Assembly: GCA_003247835.1 (NCBI GenBank)
Contig: QJYB01000002.1
Span: 1 to 64,000, forward strand
Length of the DNA stretch: 64,000 nt
Origin: Gammaproteobacteria bacterium
GTDB taxonomy: Bacteria; Pseudomonadota; Gammaproteobacteria; Pseudomonadales; Azotimanducaceae
Direction of reading: 5' to 3'
Part shown: in pieces, positions 51,680 to 59,458 of the stretch
Layout of the letters: the number at the start of each line of letters is the position of its first letter
Position numbering within the stretch: the stretch's first letter is position 1
The notes under the pieces: model-generated
Told to the model about the DNA's origin: nothing
Database searches by the model: none
The model's input: only the letters and a program-made list of their open reading frames with translations
Program-made: the position numbers and the translations under genes

Positions 51680-53185
51680 ATGGATCGGACCCTCACCAAC
51701 TTCATCCGCGCGTTGCGCAACTCCGAGGTCCGCATCTCCACTGCCGAGACACTGGATGCGTTCAACGCCGTGGAGCTGGTGGGTTACGAAGACCGGGCGT
51801 TTCTGAAGCGCACTCTCTCTCTCGTGCTGCCGAAGACCGCAGACGAGAAGGAAACCTTCGACAACTGCTTCGACCAGTTCTTCTCCTTCGAGGACGTCCG
51901 CGGCGAGCGAGGCGCCCGAGGCGGCAACGGTGAGGGGGACGACGCGTCCGCCGATGCGGACGAAGGTGGCGAGGGCGAAGGCGGTGGCGCTGGTGGCGAG
52001 ACCCAGCCCGGCGAGCGGGCTGCGAAGGGCAAGTCCAAGGCCAAGAAGAAAAAGAAGAAAGGCGGCTTCGACGAGGAAGCCGAGGAAGAGGAAGATCTCG
52101 GCCCCGGCGAGATGTCCGAGGCAGCGTCAGATCTCGGCAAGCTCCTGATGGGTGACTCCCGGGTGGAGCTCTCCATGGCCATGGCCGCCGCCGGCGAGGC
52201 GGTGGACGTGCGCAGCATTCAGGTCTTCACCCAGAAAGGTCTCTACACCCGCAAGGTGATGGAAGAGATGGGGCTCGGCGGGCTCAATCGGGAAATCGGT
52301 GAGCTGAAGGAGGCGCGACGGGTTCCGGAACGCAGGCTCGGCCAGGAGCTCACCCGTCGCCGTGACTGGCTGAGAGAGCAGGTGCGCGATTACGTGGAGA
52401 AGCAGTTCCTGCTCCATGCGGACGCGACGGGTAAGCGCCTCAGGGAAGAGCTGCTCAGGAAGGTGAAGCTCTCAAACGTGGAGCACCGCAGTTTCCGGCT
52501 CATCCAGGAAATCGTCTTCAAGATGGCGAAGAAGCTCGCCGCCCTGCACTCCCGACGCAAGAAGGTCTTCAAGCGCGGCGCACTCAACGTGCCGCGCACG
52601 CTCCGGCACAACATGGCCTACGACGGTGCCATCTTCGACCTGCACTGGAAGTCCGTGAAGGTGGACCGGCCCAAGGTGTTCGCCATCTGCGACGTGTCCG
52701 GCTCCGTGGCCAACTACGCTCGCTTCATGCTCATGTTTCTCTACAGCCTGGAGGAGGTGATGCCGAAGGTCCGCTCCTTCGCTTTCTCCTCGGATCTCGC
52801 GGAGGTCACCGACCTCTTCGAGCGCAATCACATCGAGGAAGCCATCTCCAAGACGCTGCGCGACTACAGCGGCGGCTCTACCGACTACGGCCAGGCCTTC
52901 GTCGACTTCAAGAAATGCTGTCTGGATGACGTGGACAACCGCACGACGATCATCATCCTCGGGGACGCCCGCAACAACTACGGCGACCCGCGCACGGACG
53001 TCCTGAAGGAGATGTACGACCGCTGCAAGCGGCTGATCTGGCTCAATCCGGAACCGCGCAACTCCTGGAACGTGGGCGACTCGGAGATGCGGAAGTACAT
53101 GGCCTACTCTCATCAGGTGGACGAGTGCAACTCGCTCATGCATCTGGAGCGCGTCGTGGGCAACCTGCTGCGGACGGTGAACTGA
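51680..53185 (+). CDS. VWA-domain protein, CoxE-like partner of MoxR
   Basis: A 501-residue cytosolic protein. An N-terminal helical part is followed by a highly charged linker (about 75-150) with Gly/Glu runs and a KKKKKK block. The C-terminal VWA domain has MIDAS CDVSGSVANYARFML and a GGSTDYGQAFVDF second metal-site loop. It is the usual partner of the MoxR ATPase. Four nucleotides separate it from the substrate-binding protein gene. Confidence 0.85.
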   Translation: MDRTLTNFIRALRNSEVRISTAETLDAFNAVELVGYEDRAFLKRTLSLVLPKTADEKETFDNCFDQFFSFEDVRGERGARGGNGEGDDASADADEGGEGEGGGAGGETQPGERAAKGKSKAKKKKKKGGFDEEAEEEEDLGPGEMSEAASDLGKLLMGDSRVELSMAMAAAGEAVDVRSIQVFTQKGLYTRKVMEEMGLGGLNREIGELKEARRVPERRLGQELTRRRDWLREQVRDYVEKQFLLHADATGKRLREELLRKVKLSNVEHRSFRLIQEIVFKMAKKLAALHSRRKKVFKRGALNVPRTLRHNMAYDGAIFDLHWKSVKVDRPKVFAICDVSGSVANYARFMLMFLYSLEEVMPKVRSFAFSSDLAEVTDLFERNHIEEAISKTLRDYSGGSTDYGQAFVDFKKCCLDDVDNRTTIIILGDARNNYGDPRTDVLKEMYDRCKRLIWLNPEPRNSWNVGDSEMRKYMAYSHQVDECNSLMHLERVVGNLLRTVN

Positions 53186-53188
53186 GGC

Positions 53189-54880
53189 GTGAGCACGGTC
53201 ATCACCTCGGACGACAGCTTCACCAGCGCGGCCGGTCGCCAGCTGCTCATCTTCGCTGCGCTGGCCATCAGTGGCATCACCCTGCTCATGCTGGGTCTGT
53301 CCTGGGCCTCGTCGCGGACCGGCGCCGCATCCGGCAGCAACAACGCGGTGGACCCGGTGACCAACACCCTCACCGTATTTCTGCGCGAGGAACCGCCGCA
53401 GCTGGACAGCTCGAAGGCTACGGACACCGTCAGTGGCAGCGTGCTCGGCCACGTGGTGGAAGGGTTACTGCGTTACGACGAACACAACCAGATCGCTCCC
53501 GGGGTGGCGGAAAGCTGGGATATCCGTGCCGACGGCGCCACATTCCGGCTGAGAGAGAACGCCCGCTGGTCAGACGGCAGGCCTGTCACGGCCGACGACT
53601 TCGTCTTCGCCTGGCAGACGGCTCTCGACCCCGCCAACGCGTCGGAGTACGCCTTCATCCTCTATCCGGTGAAAAACGGCGAGGCCATCAACGCCGGCGA
53701 GCTGCCACTGGAAGAACTGGGCGCGGTGGCCGTGGATGACCGGACCCTCGAGGTCACCTTCGAACGGCCACTCGCCTACTTCGACAAGCTGGTCACCTTC
53801 TCCACTTACTATCCGATCCGTCGGGATTTCTACCAGTCGGTGAAAGGCGCCTTCGGCGCGGACGCCAACCGGATCCTCTACAACGGGCCGTTCGTGATCT
53901 CCCGCTGGGTGCACGGCGCCTCGCTGAAGATGGACCGGAACCCGTACTACTGGAATCCGGACCGGGCCAAGCTCCAGACCATCGACTTCGCCTACATCAC
54001 GTCCGATGCCAATGCCAGTCTGAACCTTTTCAAGGATGACAAGATCGCCTATACGACGCTCCTGGCCGAGAATCTCGATGACGCCATGCAGCAGCGGTGG
54101 CATATCCACCGGTTCATGGATGGCGGCGTGTTCTACATCGAGTTCAATCACCGGCCGGGGCGGTTGACCGGCAATCACCACCTGCGCAAGGCCATGCAGC
54201 TCGCCACCGAGTCCGCGGAGCTCGTCTACAAGGTGACCAAGCTGCCGGGATATCTGCCCGGCGAATCGCTCTTCCCCGTGTGGCTGAAAGGCGTGCACGG
54301 TTTCTTCCGCGAGGAGTACCCGGCCAACTATCCGCACATGGATCTCGAACAGGCCCGCCGGCACCTCGAGAAGGCAAAGCAGGAGCTGGGACTGAAAGTG
54401 ATTCCACCGCTGGTGCTGCTCTCCGGTGACAACCCGGTTTCCAATATCCAGGCCGAGTACTACCAGCAGATTTTCCGCAAGCACCTGGGCCTCGACCTCA
54501 AGATCGACAAGCAGATCTTCAAGCAGCGGCTGGCGAAGATGCTGTCCGGCGACTTCGACCTGGTGCTCGCCGGCTGGGGTCCCGACTACGACGATCCACT
54601 GACCTTCGGTGATCTGTTCGCCTCCTGGAACCTGAACAACCGCGGCCGCTACGACAACCCGGAACTTGACCGCTGGGTGCGCGTGGCACAGGACGAGCAG
54701 GACGTGCAGAAGAGGATGGATGCTTTCGGCGAGATCCAGCGCATCCTCATCGAAGATGCCGTCATCCTGCCCGGCTACGAACGGGGCGTCACGTACGTCA
54801 CCAATCCGCAGATGAAGGGCATGGTGCGCCGTGCGGTGGGACCGGATCCGGATTTCTCCAACGCCTGGATCGTGGACTGA
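53189..54880 (+). CDS. Peptide ABC transporter substrate-binding protein (OppA-like), membrane-anchored
   Basis: A 563-residue SBP_bac_5 protein starting at GTG. FLREEPPQLDSSKATDTVSG, SVLGHVVEGLLRYDEHNQIAPGVAESWDI and YNGPFVISRWVHGASLKMDRNPYYW are typical of OppA/DppA. No lipobox or cleavage site is evident; residues about 22-42 form a long uncleaved-looking helix, so the protein is probably tethered in the inner membrane. It leads an Opp-like set of genes. Confidence 0.88.
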   Translation: MSTVITSDDSFTSAAGRQLLIFAALAISGITLLMLGLSWASSRTGAASGSNNAVDPVTNTLTVFLREEPPQLDSSKATDTVSGSVLGHVVEGLLRYDEHNQIAPGVAESWDIRADGATFRLRENARWSDGRPVTADDFVFAWQTALDPANASEYAFILYPVKNGEAINAGELPLEELGAVAVDDRTLEVTFERPLAYFDKLVTFSTYYPIRRDFYQSVKGAFGADANRILYNGPFVISRWVHGASLKMDRNPYYWNPDRAKLQTIDFAYITSDANASLNLFKDDKIAYTTLLAENLDDAMQQRWHIHRFMDGGVFYIEFNHRPGRLTGNHHLRKAMQLATESAELVYKVTKLPGYLPGESLFPVWLKGVHGFFREEYPANYPHMDLEQARRHLEKAKQELGLKVIPPLVLLSGDNPVSNIQAEYYQQIFRKHLGLDLKIDKQIFKQRLAKMLSGDFDLVLAGWGPDYDDPLTFGDLFASWNLNNRGRYDNPELDRWVRVAQDEQDVQKRMDAFGEIQRILIEDAVILPGYERGVTYVTNPQMKGMVRRAVGPDPDFSNAWIVD

Positions 54881-54891
54881 CACCCCGTCGC

Positions 54892-55824
54892 ATGTGGCGC
54901 TACACGCTGAAACGGCTGGTGCAGGGCGTGATCACGGTCTGGTTCATCGCCACCGCCACGTTCTTCGCCATGCACAACGTACCGGGCGATCCGCTGCTCA
55001 ACGACAAGAATGTCACCGAAGAGATCCGGGCCAATCTGGAGGCCAAGTACGGTCTCGACAAACCGATCATGCAGCAGTACCGGATCTACATCTGGAACAT
55101 GATACGTGGTGATTTCGGCATCTCGTTCACCCAGAAAAATCGCAGCGTCAACGACATCATCTACTCACATTTCCCCGTCTCCGCCATTCTCGGCATTCTC
55201 GCGGTGGTGTTCGCCGGGCTCGGCGGCGTCCTCTGGGGCGCACTGACAGCTCTGTATCGCAACAAGCTTCCTGACGTGATCATCATGTTCCTGGTGATCC
55301 TCGGCATCTCCGTGCCGAACTTCGTCGTCGCGGCGATCAGCCAGCTCACGCTGGTCAACGTGAACAACCTGCTTGGGGTTTCGTTGCTGCCGATTGCGGG
55401 CTGGGGCGGCATAGAACATATGCTGGTACCCGCAATGGTGCTCGGTCTCGGCACCATGGCCTACCTCACCAGGCTCATGCGCTCTTCCATGCTGGAGATC
55501 GTCAGCTCGGACTTCATCCGGACGGCCAAGGCGAAGGGGCTGCCACCGACCCGGATCTTCACCAGCCACCAGCTGAGGAACGCCATCCTGCCGGTGATCA
55601 CCGTGCTCGGACCTTCCATCGCCGCCATCACCACCGGCGGCTTCGTCGTCGAATCGGTCTTTGCGATTCCAGGGCTCGGCCGCTACTTCGTGCAGGCCGT
55701 TCAACAGTCAGACTACACCGTGATCATGGGCACTACGGTTTTCTACGGCGCGTTCCTGGTGTTCATGGTGATCGTCGTCGACCTGCTGTACGGCTGGATC
55801 GACCCACGGGTGAGGCTGGAGTAG
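54892..55824 (+). CDS. Peptide ABC transporter permease, OppB-like
   Basis: A 310-residue permease beginning MWRYTLKRLVQGVITVWFIA, with six helices. The ABC-binding loop is SSDFIRTAKAKGLPPTRIF (EAA motif region), followed by HQLRNAILPVITVLGPS and GLGRYFVQAV. It follows the binding protein by 11 nt. Confidence 0.92.
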   Translation: MWRYTLKRLVQGVITVWFIATATFFAMHNVPGDPLLNDKNVTEEIRANLEAKYGLDKPIMQQYRIYIWNMIRGDFGISFTQKNRSVNDIIYSHFPVSAILGILAVVFAGLGGVLWGALTALYRNKLPDVIIMFLVILGISVPNFVVAAISQLTLVNVNNLLGVSLLPIAGWGGIEHMLVPAMVLGLGTMAYLTRLMRSSMLEIVSSDFIRTAKAKGLPPTRIFTSHQLRNAILPVITVLGPSIAAITTGGFVVESVFAIPGLGRYFVQAVQQSDYTVIMGTTVFYGAFLVFMVIVVDLLYGWIDPRVRLE

Positions 55825-55827
55825 CGC

Positions 55828-57198
55828 ATGGCCGAACTGCAGCTCACCCGCGCGGACTTCGAGCCGCTGCACACGGATCAGGAGATACACAGCCTCTCCA
55901 GGCCGTCACTGTCCTACTGGCAGGACGCATGGATCCGGCTCAAGGCCAACACCCGCGCCCTGTTCTCCCTGTATCTGGTGATCGCGCTGCTCGCCTTCAC
56001 CCTGGTCGGCCCGCTGTTCTGGACCGTGGACCCGGCAGCTCAGGACGTGGACCAGATCAGCCTGCCGCCCTTCGCGGACCGCGACGCGCGGATCGTGTCA
56101 CCGTACGAACCCTGGAACGGCAGCTCGGTGCTGCCTGTGGGCGAGGGACTGCGGTTGGCGGATACCCCCACCAGCGAGGCCGTGCGGCTGGTCTGGGATC
56201 CGGTGGCCGGTGCGACCAGCTATTCCGTCTATCGGAGCCGCTATCCCACCGGGGACGACCGGGCACTCGGACTACCTCTGATAGACCTCTACGGCAGTGC
56301 CAGCACGACCTTCGAGGATCGTCTCGATCTCAGTCCGCGGACGTACTACTACTCACTGCTCGCTTACGACGGGGCTGGAAACGAGCTCGACTTCCAGACG
56401 CTGACCGTGGAGGTCAATCGGGTCATCACCGCGGAGTCGGCCGTGGAGCGGGGCCTCATCGCCGCCCCGGACGACGTGCAGATCGGCGACGTGATCTTCA
56501 TGCCCCTGCACCCGCTGGGTACCGACTACCTGGGTCGCGACATGCTGGCCCGGCTCATGCACGGTGCGCGAGTATCGCTCTTCATCGGTATCGCCGCCCC
56601 GTTCCTGTACGTGCTCTTCGGAGTCGTCTATGGCAGCACCGCGGGCTTCATCGGCGGACAGACGGATCAGCTGTTGATGCGATTTGCCGATTTCGTGGTG
56701 GCACTGCCCTTCCTGCTGTTCATGATCCTGTTCAAGATCGCCTTCGGCATCGGTCCCGGCGAATCCGGGATATTCCCCATGCTGGTGGCCCTGGTGCTGC
56801 TTTCCTGGCCGGCCACCTCGCGTCTGGTGCGCGGCCAGATCCTGCAGATCCGTCAGGAGGGCTACATCAACGCCAGTCGTCTGCTAGGCGCGGCAAACGG
56901 CTACCTGGTGCTGCGGCATATGATCCCCAACACCATGGGGGTGATTCTGGTGACCCTCACCTTCGCCGTGCCGAGCGCGATCTTCACGGAGGCCTTTCTG
57001 TCGTTCATCGGCATGGGCGTTGCGCCGCCCACGCCGTCCTGGGGCAGCATGTGCAACGAGGGCATCAAGACCATGCTCACCACGCCCCACGAACTCATCT
57101 TTCCGGCGCTGTTCATCAGCATCACGGTGCTGGCGTTCAACCTGCTCGGTGACGGGCTGCGGGATGCGCTCGATGCCCGTATGAGGTCGGTCGAATGA
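55828..57198 (+). CDS. Peptide ABC transporter permease, OppC-like, with inserted fibronectin-III-like domain
   Basis: A 456-residue permease, about 150 residues longer than typical OppC. The cytoplasmic N-terminus and helix 1 (47-66) are normal, and the standard sequence resumes at HPLGTDYLGRDMLARLMHGA (228 on). Between them, in the first periplasmic loop, residues about 102-198 resemble a fibronectin type III domain: SEAVRLVWDPVAGATSYSVY, an FEDR turn, and RTYYYSLLAYDGAGNE. The EAA loop INASRLLGAANGYLVLRHMI is intact, so transport should be functional. The insert may contact the tethered binding protein. It overlaps the next gene by 4 nt. Confidence 0.9.
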   Translation: MAELQLTRADFEPLHTDQEIHSLSRPSLSYWQDAWIRLKANTRALFSLYLVIALLAFTLVGPLFWTVDPAAQDVDQISLPPFADRDARIVSPYEPWNGSSVLPVGEGLRLADTPTSEAVRLVWDPVAGATSYSVYRSRYPTGDDRALGLPLIDLYGSASTTFEDRLDLSPRTYYYSLLAYDGAGNELDFQTLTVEVNRVITAESAVERGLIAAPDDVQIGDVIFMPLHPLGTDYLGRDMLARLMHGARVSLFIGIAAPFLYVLFGVVYGSTAGFIGGQTDQLLMRFADFVVALPFLLFMILFKIAFGIGPGESGIFPMLVALVLLSWPATSRLVRGQILQIRQEGYINASRLLGAANGYLVLRHMIPNTMGVILVTLTFAVPSAIFTEAFLSFIGMGVAPPTPSWGSMCNEGIKTMLTTPHELIFPALFISITVLAFNLLGDGLRDALDARMRSVE

Positions 57199-58259
57199 CT
57201 TCGACCGCTTCGGACAATCTGCTCGACGTCCGGAATCTCGCCGTGGAGTTCGACACCTACGGCGGTGTGGTCAAGGCTGTGCGCGGGGTCGACTTCTCCG
57301 TGGGGACCGGAGAAACCCTCGCCATCGTCGGCGAGTCAGGGTGCGGCAAGTCCGTGACCGTGCAGAGCGTCATGGGGCTGATTCCAATGCCGCCGGGACG
57401 CATCACCAGCGGTCGTGCCACCCTGCGTGGCGTGGACATCCTCGGCCACAAGACCATCGACGGCCGCGACATCCGCGGCAGGGAGATCGGCATGATCTTC
57501 CAGGACCCCATGACGTCGCTCAATCCCACGATGAGCATCGGCGCCCAGATTGCCGAGCCGCTCATCGTTCATCGCGGCTACTCGAGCAGACAGGCGCTGG
57601 CCCGGGCGGTGGAGCTCCTGGAGATGAGCCGGATTCCGGAAGCGGCCAAGCGCGCAAAACAGTACCCCTTCGAGTTCTCGGGCGGCATGCTGCAGCGGGC
57701 CATGATCGCCATGGCCATCGCCTGCGAGCCGGCCATCCTCATCGCCGACGAGCCGACCACGGCACTGGACGTGACCATCCAGGCGCAGATCCTGGATCTG
57801 ATGAAGGACCTGCAGAGACAGAACGGCATGGCCATCGTCCTCATCACCCACGATCTCGGCGTGGTGGCACGCATGGCGGATGAGGTGGCGGTGATGTATG
57901 CAGGCCAGATCGTCGAGCGCGGCACCGTGGACGACGTATTCTACCGCTCGGCGCATCCGTACACGCTGGGGCTCAAGGCCGCCATGCCCACCAACGATCC
58001 GAGCCGCCCCCACAGACTGACACCCATAGATGGCAGTCCGCCCGATCTCTTTCATCCACCGGATGGCTGCGGTTACTTTGCCCGCTGCCCCTACGCCATG
58101 AAGGTCTGCGAGCACAACGATCCCGACGATTTCCGGTTCGGCGACACCGCCTCCGGCGGCGTGCATAGCGCGCGCTGCTGGCAGCATCACGAATCGGCAC
58201 CGGAGCGGGTGGCGGGTCTGTTCTATGCCGAAAGTGCTGCGAGCGCGCAGGGTGAGTGA
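57195..58259 (+). CDS. Peptide ABC transporter ATP-binding protein, OppD-like
   Basis: A 354-residue ATPase. Walker A is GESGCGKSVT, the signature FEFSGGMLQRAMIA, Walker B LIADEPTTALDVT, H-loop LITHDLGVV. The C-terminal oligopeptide-transporter extension with a cysteine cluster (CGYFARCPYAMKVCE) is typical of OppD/DppD. It is 4-nt coupled to OppC. Confidence 0.92.
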   Translation: MTSTASDNLLDVRNLAVEFDTYGGVVKAVRGVDFSVGTGETLAIVGESGCGKSVTVQSVMGLIPMPPGRITSGRATLRGVDILGHKTIDGRDIRGREIGMIFQDPMTSLNPTMSIGAQIAEPLIVHRGYSSRQALARAVELLEMSRIPEAAKRAKQYPFEFSGGMLQRAMIAMAIACEPAILIADEPTTALDVTIQAQILDLMKDLQRQNGMAIVLITHDLGVVARMADEVAVMYAGQIVERGTVDDVFYRSAHPYTLGLKAAMPTNDPSRPHRLTPIDGSPPDLFHPPDGCGYFARCPYAMKVCEHNDPDDFRFGDTASGGVHSARCWQHHESAPERVAGLFYAESAASAQGE

Positions 58260-58260
58260 G

Positions 58261-59241
58261 GTGAAAGACACTGCCGCGGCACAACCGCTCGTCGAGTCCC
58301 GGGCGCTGACCAAGCACTTCCCGCTCGGTCGCCACCAGACGGTGCACGCCCTGGACGGGGTGAGCCTGGCCATCGCGCCGAAGGAGATCGTGGGTCTGGT
58401 CGGCGAGTCCGGCTCCGGCAAGTCCACCTACGGCAAGACGCTCATCGGCCTGCACGACAAGACCTCAGGCGAGGTGATCTTCGACGGTGAGCGTCTGCCC
58501 CAGAGCTACCACCCTAAGGACTTCCAGCGCCACGCCAGGCGCATGCAGATGATCTTCCAGGATCCCTACTCGTCACTGAACCCGCGCATGACGGTGGGCG
58601 AGATCGTCGGCGAAGGGCTGCGTCTGCACTCGAAGGACACCGGCCGCCAGATCCGCGACCGCGTGGCGGACTGGCTCGAGCGGGTGGGGCTCTCCGGCGA
58701 CCACATGGCGCGTTATCCCCACGAGTTCTCCGGCGGCCAGCGGCAGCGGATCGGTATCGCCCGGGCGCTGATCCTGGAACCGGACTTCGTGGTCTGCGAC
58801 GAGCCCATCTCGGCGCTGGACGTCTCCGTGCAGGCCCAGGTGGTCAACCTGCTCGATACGCTGAAGGCGTCCATGGGCCTGACCATGCTGTTCATCGCCC
58901 ACGACCTCTCCATGGTGCGCTACGTGAGCGACCGCATGGCGGTGATGTACCTGGGCACCGTGGTGGAGATCGGCCCGGCCAACGACGTCTTCTTCGAGCC
59001 GAAGCATCCGTACACCGAGATCCTAATCGGCTCCAACCCGGAGCCGGACCCGGAGGCCGAGCGGCACCGCGACTCCACCCACATCCGCGGCGAGATTCCG
59101 AGCCCGGTGAACGTGAAGCCGGGCTGCCGCTTCGCCAGCCGCTGCCCGAAGGTGATGGACGTGTGCCGGACGACCACGCCGGAGCTGCTGCCGCTGAAGA
59201 ATGTCAGTGGCCGCGAGGTGGCCTGCCACCTGTTTTCCTGA
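58261..59241 (+). CDS. Peptide ABC transporter ATP-binding protein, OppF-like
   Basis: A 326-residue ATPase. Walker A is GESGSGKSTYG, signature HEFSGGQRQRIGIA, Walker B VCDEPISALDVS, H-loop FIAHDLSMV, and the C-terminal Cys-rich extension CRFASRCPKVMDVC. The start is GTG at 58261 (an alternative GTG at 58252 overlaps the OppD stop). It completes the ABC set SBP-OppB-OppC-OppD-OppF. Confidence 0.92.
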   Translation: MKDTAAAQPLVESRALTKHFPLGRHQTVHALDGVSLAIAPKEIVGLVGESGSGKSTYGKTLIGLHDKTSGEVIFDGERLPQSYHPKDFQRHARRMQMIFQDPYSSLNPRMTVGEIVGEGLRLHSKDTGRQIRDRVADWLERVGLSGDHMARYPHEFSGGQRQRIGIARALILEPDFVVCDEPISALDVSVQAQVVNLLDTLKASMGLTMLFIAHDLSMVRYVSDRMAVMYLGTVVEIGPANDVFFEPKHPYTEILIGSNPEPDPEAERHRDSTHIRGEIPSPVNVKPGCRFASRCPKVMDVCRTTTPELLPLKNVSGREVACHLFS

Positions 59242-59290
59242 CCGCGCCTGACGGCGCGCACGCTCGAGGAAGTTCGACTGGAGTTACTAC

Positions 59291-59358
59291 GACGCTTCAG
59301 AGCTGTTGTGCTGTTTGTTCTGGATTCAGAACAACCGGTTCAGTGGCTCTGAAGCGTC
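59291..59358. repeat. Nested inverted repeat (13-bp outer, 8-bp inner)
   Basis: Outer arms GACGCTTCAGAGC (59291-59303) and GCTCTGAAGCGTC (59346-59358) are perfect. An inner hairpin TTGTTCTG-GATT-CAGAACAA lies at 59315-59334. It sits in the intergenic region between convergent oppF-like and TonB-receptor genes. It may end oppF transcription or be a small mobile/palindromic element. Confidence 0.6.
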
Positions 59359-59390
59359 ATGGTGATCCAATTCGACCATCGCTCAGCGTG

Positions 59391-59411
59391 GTCGGAAGCT
59401 AAGCTTCCGAC
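59391..59411. repeat. Perfect 10-bp palindrome
   Basis: GTCGGAAGCT-A-AGCTTCCGAC, 33 nt after the nested repeat and just upstream of the minus-strand terminator. It could fold as a hairpin in either transcript. Confidence 0.55.
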
Positions 59412-59417
59412 GGCAAA

Positions 59418-59441
59418 GAAAAAGGGGCGCCGAAGCGCCCC
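59418..59441 (-). terminator. Intrinsic terminator of the TonB-dependent receptor gene
   Basis: Minus strand: GGGGCGC-TTCG-GCGCCCC followed by TTTTTCTTT. The stem-stable UUCG tetraloop and its location 18 nt after the stop codon make this a strong terminator. Confidence 0.85.
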
Positions 59442-59458
59442 CATCAGCACGGACCAGA

